64,000 bases of DNA from Streptomyces sp. ADI95-17 (GTDB lineage: Bacteria > Actinomycetota > Actinomycetes > Streptomycetales > Streptomycetaceae), in contig NZ_ML123048.1 of the NCBI RefSeq assembly GCF_003846175.1, positions 692,962 through 756,961 on the forward strand, written 5' to 3'. A program made the translations under genes and the position numbers. Shown piece by piece: positions 26,541 through 34,272 of the stretch. Below the pieces are notes generated by a model that searched no databases, had not been told where the DNA came from, and saw only the letters and a list, made by a program, of their open reading frames with translations. Within the stretch, counting starts at the first letter, position 1; each line of letters opens with the position of its first letter.

Positions 26541-28007
26541 TCAGCGTTCGGGCTCGGGCTTCGGCGGCTCGGGACAGTTCGCCGGAACGCCTTCGACACA
26601 CAGCGGGGACTGCATCATTTTCGTGTAGTTGCCCTTCCCGGAGACCGAGGCGGTGAAGAGGTTGTCGAGATCCTCCGTGACACCGCATCCGGTGAAAGGC
26701 GGCACATCCGCGTAGCCGGTCAGCGGCCCCCCGGTCTTCACCGTGTAGCCCTCGGGCCCGCCCGCGCCGGACGCCCCCTTGCCGACCAGCTGCAGCGTCA
26801 TCGGGCTCGCACTGCGGCAGTTGGGGCCGACGTCCAGCGGCTCCCCGTTGACCTCCACGTCGTAGAGGCGCGCGCGCATGGGAGCGATGGCGGTCGTCGT
26901 CTCCTTGTACTTCTTGGTCTCCGGGTCGGGGGCCGAGTCGCCCAGCGTTCCGATGTCGATCCTGCCTTCGAGGATCAGCTCCACCTTCGCCGTCGTCGGC
27001 ATGAAGCCGAAGGTGAGGAAGGTGGCCTCGGCCGGCGGCATCTGGGCCTTGCCCTTGTGGTCGAGCGTGCCGTCGGTGGTCAGCCAGCTCTTCACGCCCG
27101 TCGGGCATCTGAGGAAGGAGACGGACGTGTTCAGGTTGAGGCGAAGATGTCCGGGGTCGTTGAACTTGATCGCCCCGGCCAGTTTGTTGACGTTGGAGTA
27201 TCCCGCCATGTAGCCGTGGGCCGGCTTGGGCACCTGCGGGAGCGGACCGGTCATGACCGTGCAGTCGGCGGGTGGCTGCACGCCCCCCGACGGCGGATCC
27301 GCTGCCCGTCCGGCCTTCGCACCGCCGGACCGGTCGGGAATGGTACCCCCGGACGGCTCGGGGGCGGCCCCGGAAGGCGGCGTGGTTCCGCTCTCCGGGG
27401 GAACGGTGACCTTGGCCAGTTCCGCGCTCTGGTCCGGATCGGCCTTGCACGAGAAGGCCAGCGGAGGTGGCGCGTCCCCGGCGCCCTCCGCGGCGCGCGG
27501 GGCGAGGCCCACGTCCAGCTGCCCCAGGGCGAAGAGCACGTCGCCGCTGGATCTCGGCGTGATCGTCGGAACCTCGCCCGTCGCCCGGAGCGAGAGGTCG
27601 CCCGTGGCGGGGAGGGGGAACTCCGGGATCTCCAGCCCTTGCCAGGGCACTTCCGTCGACTCGCCCCGCTGCGAGACCTCGGTCAGCATCCGCGCGGATC
27701 CCGAGACGGCCACCGGTTCGGCCCCCGGCGACGCGGAGAGCACGGAACGCGGGAGCTCGAAGGAGAGGGCCACGTCCCGGGGCCGGATCGCCGTCCCGAT
27801 GCTCGTGGTCACCGGCAGCTCCGCCGCGATGTGCACCGCGACCGGCTGCGCGCCGGAGGGAAGGTCACAGGTGTAGGCGACGTCCGCCTCGGCGGTCCGG
27901 GTGTCGGTCGCGGCTCCCGTCCCCGGCATGAATCCCGCCACGAGCGTCACCGCACCGACTGCGGCGATGCGCGCGGCGCGCCGCGGGTCCGTGGTCCTTG
28001 TTCTCAT
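26541..28007 (-). CDS. Secreted DUF6801-like protein
   Basis: A 488-aa exported protein. Signal peptide (IAAVGAVTLVAGFMPGTGAA) is followed by a beta-sandwich domain at about residues 40-190 (VAYTCDLPSGAQPVAVHIAAELP, SFELPRSVL) that matches the DUF6801 pattern common in Streptomyces secreted proteins. A Pro/Ser/Gly-rich linker at about 200-250 leads to a second domain of about 230 residues with paired cysteines (DCTVM, LRCPTG, NCRSAS, GCGVTE, LCVEG, NCPEPP) and a DHKGKAQMPPAEATFLTFGFMPTTAKVE-like core. Function unknown. It lies between two other secreted-protein genes on the same strand near the mce operon. Confidence 0.75.
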   Translation of the reverse strand: MRTRTTDPRRAARIAAVGAVTLVAGFMPGTGAATDTRTAEADVAYTCDLPSGAQPVAVHIAAELPVTTSIGTAIRPRDVALSFELPRSVLSASPGAEPVAVSGSARMLTEVSQRGESTEVPWQGLEIPEFPLPATGDLSLRATGEVPTITPRSSGDVLFALGQLDVGLAPRAAEGAGDAPPPLAFSCKADPDQSAELAKVTVPPESGTTPPSGAAPEPSGGTIPDRSGGAKAGRAADPPSGGVQPPADCTVMTGPLPQVPKPAHGYMAGYSNVNKLAGAIKFNDPGHLRLNLNTSVSFLRCPTGVKSWLTTDGTLDHKGKAQMPPAEATFLTFGFMPTTAKVELILEGRIDIGTLGDSAPDPETKKYKETTTAIAPMRARLYDVEVNGEPLDVGPNCRSASPMTLQLVGKGASGAGGPEGYTVKTGGPLTGYADVPPFTGCGVTEDLDNLFTASVSGKGNYTKMMQSPLCVEGVPANCPEPPKPEPER

Positions 28008-28074
28008 CTCGGCCTACCTGCCGTCGTCTCGGTGCTCGGCACTCGTGCGTGTTGCGATGGGACCTGCCGACGGT

Positions 28075-28112
28075 GGGCCGCGGAGAGGAGGTGGATCTCC
28101 GCTCCGCGGCCC
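28075..28112 (-). terminator. Hairpin terminator after the small secreted-protein gene
   Basis: GGGCCGCGGAG (28075-28085) pairs perfectly with CTCCGCGGCCC (28102-28112) around a 16-nt loop. It lies 25 nt beyond the minus-strand stop at 28138 and in front of the next gene's start at 28007, so that gene probably has its own promoter or relies on read-through. Confidence 0.6.
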
Positions 28113-28137
28113 TTCCTTGCCACCGGCTCCGGTCCGG

Positions 28138-28788
28138 TTACGGCGAGGTGATGGTGAGCGGCGCAGCGACCTTGTACGTCGCGTCGAACGTCGCCGAGTC
28201 ACCCGCGTTGAGCAGCCCCGAGCAGTTGACGGCGCTGTCGACCTTCAGGCCGGTGCCGGTGTTGATGTCGAGTTCACCGGTGGCGTTGTTGTACGTCACG
28301 TTGCTCACGGACCCGGAGATCACGGCCTTGCAGGTGCCGAGGATGGTGTCACCGGTCAGGTTGACCTTGACCCCGGACAGCTTTCCCGAGGTGATGCCAC
28401 CGCTGTAGCTGCTCGCGTCGATGCTGATGACAGCACCCGATGCGAGTGAGGCCGTGAAGTTCGAGCCGAGCGGTCCCGGGCACGGGCTGGCCGTGGATCC
28501 CCAGGCAGCGGCGGTGATCTTCGCGATGCCGACACCGGTGGAGTACGTGCCGCTCGGAGCGGTGCCACTGGCGGTACCCACCGAGCAGTCCACCTGCTGG
28601 CTGGTGTTGGTGTCGACCAGGGTCGCCACCGTGCCGGCCTTGAGCTGGGCCGTGAAGGTGCCGTTCGCGTTGGGGTTGACCACGGTCCACTGCGCGAGGG
28701 CGGTGGCCGAGGCCGACGTGGCGGCGAAGCCGAACGCGGCTGCGGCGACGGTCGTGGCGAACAATGCTCGTCTGAGGGTGTTTCTCAC
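28138..28788 (-). CDS. Small secreted beta-sandwich protein
   Basis: A 216-aa exported protein starting at a GTG with a GGAGG site 8 nt upstream. Signal peptide RALFATTVAAAAFGFAATSASATA. The mature protein is Gly/Ser/Thr/Ala/Val-rich with four Cys (DCSVGT, SPCPGP, GTCKAV, VNCSGL), consistent with two disulfides in a beta-sandwich. No catalytic motif is visible. Likely abundant and surface-associated. The family is known to me only as a repeated type of small secreted actinobacterial protein. Divergent from the PucR regulator across 963 bp. Confidence 0.75.
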   Translation of the reverse strand: MRNTLRRALFATTVAAAAFGFAATSASATALAQWTVVNPNANGTFTAQLKAGTVATLVDTNTSQQVDCSVGTASGTAPSGTYSTGVGIAKITAAAWGSTASPCPGPLGSNFTASLASGAVISIDASSYSGGITSGKLSGVKVNLTGDTILGTCKAVISGSVSNVTYNNATGELDINTGTGLKVDSAVNCSGLLNAGDSATFDATYKVAAPLTITSP

Positions 28789-28933
28789 GGAACTTACCTC
28801 CGGGAAGTGGAGTTGGACGTACCCGATTACCTCGCACCACGCCCTGGGAATGGGCTCGGCACGAGGGCGGCTCACATCGTGGAACGCAGAAGTCGATGGA
28901 CTCGACTGCGTGATCGAACTCCGTGCGGATCGA

Positions 28934-28963
28934 ACGTTACGAGCCAGTAGCCCAACGCGGCAA
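28934..28963 (-). promoter_or_regulatory. Promoter-like element for the small secreted-protein gene
   Basis: Minus-strand TTGCCG (28963-28958) and TAACGT (28939-28934) with an 18-nt spacer. It would give a 5' leader of about 140 nt. Confidence 0.35.
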
Positions 28964-29596
28964 TACCCGGCGCAGAAAATCCCCGCGCCTCTCGGCAAAA
29001 GCATTCCGCCTTAGCGACAACTCAGCAGATCGCCGCGATTTTCTATACGAAAGTGAGTAGTTACGGCAGTGTCATGCGCCCCGGCCCCCGCCGGACACTC
29101 ATCCCAGGCGCAGTCACCGGCGGCGGGCCGGCCCGCCGACCGGCCACGTACCCGCCGGTAAGATCGTCGGAACCCCGGCCGAATGACGCCCTGGCGCACC
29201 GCGTCCACCGCGCGGCCCAACCCCCGCAGGGCGTCACGGAACACCGCCCCGGACCGCGGAACACGCCACCACCGGCGAGCCGCCGACGAATTATCCATTC
29301 CGGCCGACCGGTTTTGACATTTACCCGTCGGCCCCAGAGGATTCCCCTTCCCCGAATAGCATGTTCCCCTTGTAATTCCGCGGACCCAAGAGGCGGAAAA
29401 TGGCCGCGTCCAGCCACGGCCGCAGCACTCCGGGAAGACGAACACCAGCGGCACGAATCCACGCCGATCACCCGGCCGGAATCCGTTACCCACGGTTACT
29501 TTCTTGTCGCCGGGGGAGCAGATGTCCGAAAAACATTGTCCTGAAGTGAGCACTGGCGTCCCACCTGCACCGAAGCACCACAACGGGGCCGAGATA

Positions 29597-29637
29597 TGTG
29601 CCCCTTGCACTTCGATCTTGTCCAAGTAGTGGGCACA
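29597..29637. promoter_or_regulatory. Inverted repeat upstream of the PucR gene
   Basis: TGTGCCC (29597-29603) and GGGCACA (29631-29637) are perfect complements 27 nt apart, about 115 bp before the regulator's ATG. Candidate autoregulatory site or leader hairpin. Confidence 0.3.
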
Positions 29638-29751
29638 ACCGCTGACTTGGTCTATCTTCATCGCGAACTTGGTACGCACCTGTCGGTTCGTGGGAGCGCT
29701 TTCCCCACCGCCTGTCCCCCCACCGGGCGCCGGAGAGCAGGGGGGACTGTC

Positions 29752-30966
29752 ATGCCTGAACTCATTCAGCCGTTGGACACGGGGGATCCGCTGGGGCCGC
29801 TCCCCCAGGAATTCGCCGCCATCATGCGGCCCGAACTGCCGAGCCTGATCAAGGAGATCGGCGTCGAGGTCACCCGGGCCTACCCGGAATACGCCAGACT
29901 GCTCGACGGCCCCAACGGACAGGCCATCAGGGTCGGCGTGGAGCAGAGCCTCTCCTCCTTCGTCGACCTGGTCGCCGAGCCGTCCGCGTCGACCTCGCTG
30001 CGCGACGACATGTGCCGCCGCTTCGGGCGTTTCGAGGCGTACGAAGGCCGCACGATGGAGACGCTCCAGGGCGCCTACCGCCTCGGGGCCCGGGTAGCAC
30101 TGCGCCGGGCCAAGAAGGTCGGCCGGAGTCACAACTTCTCGCCGGCCCTCATGCTCAGTTTCGCCGACGCGCTCTTCACCTACATCGACGAGCTCGAATC
30201 CCTCTCCCGGGAGGGCTTCCTGGAGGTGCAGTCGCAGACCGGCGAACAGACCGAGGCCATGCGCCGGCGTCTGCTGCACCTGATCCTCGCCGGACGCCCC
30301 TCGCCCCGTACCGCCATCGCCGAACTGTGCGAACAGACCGGATGGGCGCTGCCCGACGAGGTCACCCTGGTCGCCGTCCGCTCCCCCGCCGCCCTGGACC
30401 GGGCCGTGGCCGACCGCGATCTGCTGGCCGATCTCAGCGCACCGCAACCACACTTATTGGTTCCCGGAGCTTTCGACGACGCCCGAAGACGCATGCTGGA
30501 CGAGGCGCTCCTCGGCACCCACGCCGCGATCGGCCTGACCGTGCCCATCGCCCTGGCCTCGGACTCGATCCGCTGGGCCCGGCGCGTGCTCGAACTCGTC
30601 GACACGAACATCATCGACGACGCACCCGTCATCCTCTGCGAGAACCACCTCATCACCCTGTGGCTGCTCTCCGACCCGGTACTGGTCGACCAGCTCGCCC
30701 AGCGGGAACTGGCCCCCATCTCCGGAATCAGCGCCACCCGCCGGGAACGGCTGGTCGAGACCCTGCGGATCTGGCTGGACACCCGTGGCACCGCGGCCCA
30801 CATGGGCGAGTTGCTGGATGTCCATCCGCAGACGGTCCGCTACCGGATGCGCAATCTGGAGTCCATCTTCGGCGAGCAACTGACCGTTCCCGAGAGCCGG
30901 TTCTCCACCGAGGCCGTGCTTCGGGCGCTCCAACTGCGGGCCCGTGGCGACGAAACACCGCTCTGA
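29752..30966 (+). CDS. PucR/CdaR-family transcriptional regulator, TTA-containing
   Basis: A 404-aa regulator. The N-terminal about 165 residues are a helical RsbRD-like sensory region (FAAIMRPELPSLIKEIGVEV, GAYRLGARVALRRAKK), the middle is a GGDEF-like CdaR region, and the C-terminus (about 342-385) is the PucR helix-turn-helix (TAAHMGELLDVHPQTVRYRMRNLE). The ATG at 29752 follows a GGGGGA site. Leu codon at 30454-30456 is TTA, the rare bldA-dependent codon, in the sensor-linker region, so expression should be delayed to development. It is divergent from three secreted-protein genes and the nearest regulator to the mce operon. The effector is unknown. Confidence 0.88.
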   Translation: MPELIQPLDTGDPLGPLPQEFAAIMRPELPSLIKEIGVEVTRAYPEYARLLDGPNGQAIRVGVEQSLSSFVDLVAEPSASTSLRDDMCRRFGRFEAYEGRTMETLQGAYRLGARVALRRAKKVGRSHNFSPALMLSFADALFTYIDELESLSREGFLEVQSQTGEQTEAMRRRLLHLILAGRPSPRTAIAELCEQTGWALPDEVTLVAVRSPAALDRAVADRDLLADLSAPQPHLLVPGAFDDARRRMLDEALLGTHAAIGLTVPIALASDSIRWARRVLELVDTNIIDDAPVILCENHLITLWLLSDPVLVDQLAQRELAPISGISATRRERLVETLRIWLDTRGTAAHMGELLDVHPQTVRYRMRNLESIFGEQLTVPESRFSTEAVLRALQLRARGDETPL

Positions 30967-31179
30967 GCCGGCTTTCGGCCGGATCACGGTCCTCACCACG
31001 AGTCAACTTACTTACGGGTAAGGCGAAATAGACGGTCACTCTCAAACGGTTGCCACACGGAGACGTTCTCAACGAGAAACCCGGAACCGCGTCCCGTACA
31101 TATGGAGAAGTCGGCCGCCGCACCCGGCGGCCGAACCGAGAACCACCTCCTGGCCGACCATTCCGAGAGGGATCCCCCC
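30967..31179. other. Intergenic region before the small hypothetical gene
   Basis: A weak 5-bp-stem hairpin (CCGGC-TTTCG-GCCGG) follows the PucR stop, and a short perfect repeat CTTAC-GG-GTAAG lies at 31011-31022. Nothing else recognised. Confidence 0.35.
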
Positions 31180-31443
31180 ATGACCGCCTCACACCTCCTC
31201 GTCCCCGTGCCGATCCCGGACCGGGTCGCCGCTCTGATCGGATCCTGCATCCCGCCGCACATCCTCCAGGCGGAATTCGACGCCGACTGCGCCGCGCGCG
31301 AGGTGCGCAGGTTCCGCGGCCCGCGGCTCTGTGACGAGGACCGGGCCGACCGCGAGCAGGCGCTCTCCGAGCTGGCCCGCGCCAACAAGATCCTCGCCGC
31401 CCATCACCCCCGGCTCGCGGTGCGCCCCGGCAGCCCCTGGTGA
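31180..31443 (+). CDS. Small conserved-looking hypothetical protein
   Basis: An 87-aa protein of unknown function: hydrophobic start (MTASHLLVPVPIPDRVAALIG), then a charged helical region (LQAEFDADCAAREVRRFR, RADREQALSELARANK). No membrane segment or known domain. The ATG at 31180 has GAGAGG about 7 nt upstream; an upstream in-frame ATG at 31102 lacks a ribosome site. Codon bias is Streptomyces-like. Confidence 0.5.
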   Translation: MTASHLLVPVPIPDRVAALIGSCIPPHILQAEFDADCAAREVRRFRGPRLCDEDRADREQALSELARANKILAAHHPRLAVRPGSPW

Positions 31444-31509
31444 CACCCTCCGCCGCATCCGTCTTGCGACGGGGCGGCGCCTACTTCGACATTCCGAAGG
31501 CCTGATCCC

Positions 31510-32008
31510 ATGAGCTGTTTCTCCCTCGCCCTCGCCGAGGAGCAGCAGGATCTGCGGGACTGGGTGCACGGCTTCGCCGCCCAGGCCGTCCGCCCGGCGG
31601 CGGCCGAGTGGGACGCACGGGAAGAGACCCCGTGGCCCGTCATCCAGGAAGCCGCCCGGATCGGGCTGTACGGCTTCGAATCCCTCGCGGACATGTACGG
31701 CGACCCCACCGGTCTCTCCCTCCGGATAGCCAACGAGGAGCTGTTCTGGGGCGATGCCGGCCTGGATGGCCCGCAACGACCGGACCTTCGACGCCGGGCA
31801 GGGTTCCATGTCCAAGCTGCGCGCGGGCGAACTCGCCGTGGCGGCGACGGAGAAGGCCGTCCAGATCCTCGGCGACGCCGGGTACAGCCGGGATCACCCG
31901 GTCGAGCGGATGTACCGCGACGCCAAGATCTACACGATCTTCGAGGGTACGAGCGAGATCCAGCGGCTGGTCATCGCGCGGGCGATCTCCGGTCGCCACA
32001 TCCGCTGA
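31510..32008 (+). pseudogene. Acyl-CoA dehydrogenase remnant with internal deletion
   Basis: The first about 83 codons encode the N-terminus of an acyl-CoA dehydrogenase (SLALAEEQQDLRDWVHGFAA, LRIANEELFWGDAG). Near 31755-31765 the sequence jumps, in another frame, to the C-terminal about 80 residues (WMARNDRTFDAGQGSMSK, VERMYRDAKIYTIFEGTSEIQ, LVIARAISGRHIR). A complete enzyme is about 400 residues, so roughly 240 central codons, including most of the substrate and FAD site, are missing and the junction is out of frame. Both halves are otherwise well preserved, suggesting a recent deletion. It cannot make an active enzyme. Confidence 0.88.
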
Positions 32009-32052
32009 CCGCCGCGTTCCGCCGGCCCTTCCCGCACGCGAGTGCCCCGGTC

Positions 32053-33306
32053 TCAGCCGGTGACCGGGGTGAACCGCACCGGCAGCGAGCGCGGGCCCCG
32101 GGTGAAGACGCCGTGCTCGGTGGGGGTGAAACCGTCCGCGAGCCGCAGATCGGGCATCGCGTCCAGCAGTTGGTTCACCCCCGTCTCCACCTCCGCCCTG
32201 GCCAGCAGCGCTCCGACGCAGAAGTGCCTGCCGAGCGCGAACGCCAGGTGGTCGGCGGCCGCCGAGAAGGCGGTGGTGCTGGTCAGGTCGGAGCGGAAGA
32301 TGTCGAAGCGGTCGGGCTCGCGGTAGCGCGACTCGTCACGGTTGGCGGAGCCGATCAGGCAGGTGACGGTGGCCCCCGCCGGGACCGTCCCGCCGCTGAG
32401 CTCCACCTCCTTCGCCGTCTGGCGCATGATCATGTGGACCGGCGGGGTGTGGCGCAGGGTCTCGGCGAAGGCCCGGTCGATGAGACCGCGGTCCTCCCGT
32501 ACGGCGGCGAGCTGCTCGGGGTGGGTGAGCAGATTGGCGAAGACGGAGGCGATGGCCTTGTCGGTGGTCTCGCCGCCCGCCGCGAGCAGCAGGCTGCAGA
32601 AGGCCTTGATGTCCTCGTCGCTCATCCGCACCCCGTCGACCTCGGCGGCGCAGAGCGCGGAGAGCAGGTCGTCGCCCGGCTCGTCCCGGCGCCGCCGGAT
32701 GACCGGGATCATGTACTCGGCGAACTCCCGGCGGGTCCGCTCGCCGGCCTCGGCCACCTCCGGGTCGCCCGCCAGATTGCCGAGGAAGGCGATGACGGTG
32801 GTGTACCAGCCGTGGAAACGTCCGTGGTCCGCCCGGTCCAGGCCGAGCATGTCGGCGATGACGAGGACCGGGAAGCGGGTGGCGAAGGCGGAGACGAGAT
32901 CGGCCTCGCCGGTGTGCCGGAAGGCGTCGATCAGCCCGCCTGCGTTGCGCTCGATGACCGGCAGGAACTTCTCCTGGAGGTCCGTGCCCCGGAAGGCGGG
33001 GGCGACCAGGGCCCGGCGGACGGCGTGCTCGCGACCGCTGAGCTGGAGGATCGTCCGGCCGTGGACGGGTTCGATCTGCCAGTCGTAGTTGTCGGTGGTG
33101 AACTCCCCCGCCCGGTCCTTGAACACCCGCTCCACGTCCTCGTACCGGGAGACGATGTAACTGTTCGTGGCCTCGTGCCGGATCAGCGGCGCGCTCTCGC
33201 GCATGATCCGGTACGCCCCGTAGGGATCGGCCGCGAAGGCGGGCGAGAGAATGTCGGGCAGCGACGGCGCTTGCGATGCGGCCGGCTCGTACGGGGCAGA
33301 CGTCAT
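32053..33306 (-). CDS. Cytochrome P450
   Basis: A 417-aa soluble bacterial class-I cytochrome P450 monooxygenase. I-helix oxygen-binding motif AGGETTD at about residues 243-249, K-helix ExxR (ETLR) near 282, and heme-binding loop FALGRHFCVGA with the thiolate Cys near 362. No redox partner gene is adjacent. It is divergent from an ATP-grasp gene 80 bp away. The substrate cannot be predicted; a role in a small secondary-metabolite locus with the ATP-grasp and the exporter is possible. Confidence 0.93.
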   Translation of the reverse strand: MTSAPYEPAASQAPSLPDILSPAFAADPYGAYRIMRESAPLIRHEATNSYIVSRYEDVERVFKDRAGEFTTDNYDWQIEPVHGRTILQLSGREHAVRRALVAPAFRGTDLQEKFLPVIERNAGGLIDAFRHTGEADLVSAFATRFPVLVIADMLGLDRADHGRFHGWYTTVIAFLGNLAGDPEVAEAGERTRREFAEYMIPVIRRRRDEPGDDLLSALCAAEVDGVRMSDEDIKAFCSLLLAAGGETTDKAIASVFANLLTHPEQLAAVREDRGLIDRAFAETLRHTPPVHMIMRQTAKEVELSGGTVPAGATVTCLIGSANRDESRYREPDRFDIFRSDLTSTTAFSAAADHLAFALGRHFCVGALLARAEVETGVNQLLDAMPDLRLADGFTPTEHGVFTRGPRSLPVRFTPVTG

Positions 33307-33386
33307 GACGCTCCAGGGTCGTGAACGGGCAACGCCGTCAAGGTTATTGATCAGCTGCCCACCGACACACCCCTTGGGGGAACGCC

Positions 33387-34214
33387 ATGCCCGCCGGCCC
33401 GCGACCGTCCGTCCTGTACGTCACCGACCTCGCCTACGAGGCGCGTGGCCGCCGCTACTGCGACGAGGACATCCGGCTGACCGCACGGCTGCGGGAGGAG
33501 TTCGACGTCGCGCTCTGTCACCCCCGGGACGCCGCCGCGCTGCTGGACGGCTTCGACACGGTCGTCATACGCAACAGCGGTCCGGTGCTGCACTACCAGG
33601 AGGCGTACGACGCGTTCCGCGCACGGGCGCGGGAGCTGGGCACCCGGGTCTACAACCCGTTGCACGGCCGCGGCGACATGGCGGGCAAGCAGTATCTGGT
33701 CGATCTGAGCAGGGCCGGTCATCCGGTGATCCCCACCGTGGACCGGGCCGCTGATCTGGGGACGCTGCCCGAGGCCCCCGAGTACGTGGTCAAGCCGAAG
33801 CTGGGGGCCGACTCGGCCGGGCTGCGGTTCGTACGGGAGGCCGCGCTGCCGGAGGGCGCGGACGGCACGCTGCTCGTCCAGCCCCGGATCGACTTCCGAT
33901 ACGAGGTGTCCTTCTACTTCATCGACCACGACTTCCAGTACGCGCTGTACGCCCCGGACCCGGAACGGCGGTGGGTGCTGGAGCCGTACGCGCCGGACGC
34001 GGCCGATCTGGCGTTCGCCCGCGGCTTCGTGGAGTGGAACAGCCTCGACCACGGCATCCAGCGGGTCGACGCCTGCCGGACCGCGCGGGGCGAGCTGCTG
34101 CTCGTCGAGCTGGAGGACCTCAATCCGTATCTCTCGCTTGACCGGGTGGCGGAGCCCGTACGGGAGGCCTTCGTGACCCGGCTGAAGGCTTCCCTGCGGG
34201 ACCTGCCGGCCTGA
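33387..34214 (+). CDS. ATP-grasp domain protein of unknown substrate
   Basis: A 275-aa protein resembling the RimK/glutathione synthetase ATP-grasp fold: a Rossmann-like N-terminus (PSVLYVTDLAYEARGRRYCD, DTVVIRNSG), a central nucleotide-binding domain (EYVVKPKLGADSAG, LLVQPRIDF) and the metal-binding C-terminal motif LLVELEDLNPYLSL (Glu/Asn ligands). Such enzymes couple ATP to carboxylate-amine or -thiol ligation through an acyl phosphate. The ATG has GGGGGA just upstream. It is flanked by a divergent P450 and a drug-type exporter; a hairpin separates it from the exporter gene. The substrate is unknown. Confidence 0.8.
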   Translation: MPAGPRPSVLYVTDLAYEARGRRYCDEDIRLTARLREEFDVALCHPRDAAALLDGFDTVVIRNSGPVLHYQEAYDAFRARARELGTRVYNPLHGRGDMAGKQYLVDLSRAGHPVIPTVDRAADLGTLPEAPEYVVKPKLGADSAGLRFVREAALPEGADGTLLVQPRIDFRYEVSFYFIDHDFQYALYAPDPERRWVLEPYAPDAADLAFARGFVEWNSLDHGIQRVDACRTARGELLLVELEDLNPYLSLDRVAEPVREAFVTRLKASLRDLPA

Positions 34215-34226
34215 CGACCCGTCCGG

Positions 34227-34252
34227 CCGTCCCCCACATGCGGGAGGGACGG
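34227..34252 (+). terminator. Hairpin between the ATP-grasp and exporter genes
   Basis: CCGTCCC (34227-34233) and GGGACGG (34246-34252) form a perfect 7-bp stem 13 nt after the ATP-grasp stop and 20 nt before the exporter start. Could be a partial terminator between co-oriented genes. Confidence 0.45.
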
Positions 34253-34272
34253 GGCGGTGTGAAGGTGCAAGC

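Larger units (their letters stand above)
28789..29751. other. 963-bp noncoding region between secreted-protein and PucR genes
   Basis: No open frame here has Streptomyces-like codon bias in either strand; the longest ones (about 29053-29544) read as Arg/Pro-rich noise. The base composition is more AT-rich than the flanking genes. It contains a promoter-like pair for the minus-strand gene (28934-28963) and a 7-bp inverted repeat (29597-29637) ahead of the regulator. A small RNA or decayed gene cannot be excluded. Confidence 0.5.

Noticed and set aside
29053..29544. 163-codon plus-strand frame in the long gap
   Set aside because: Arg/Pro-rich noise translation with poor third-position GC bias; no domain or ribosome site.
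31011..31022. CTTAC-GG-GTAAG inverted repeat before the small hypothetical gene
   Set aside because: Only 5-bp arms and no regulator context; too short to call an operator.
33387..34214. ATP-grasp gene as part of a graspetide (RiPP) cluster
   Set aside because: No precursor peptide with a recognisable core was seen within several kb, and the P450/exporter neighbours are not specific.
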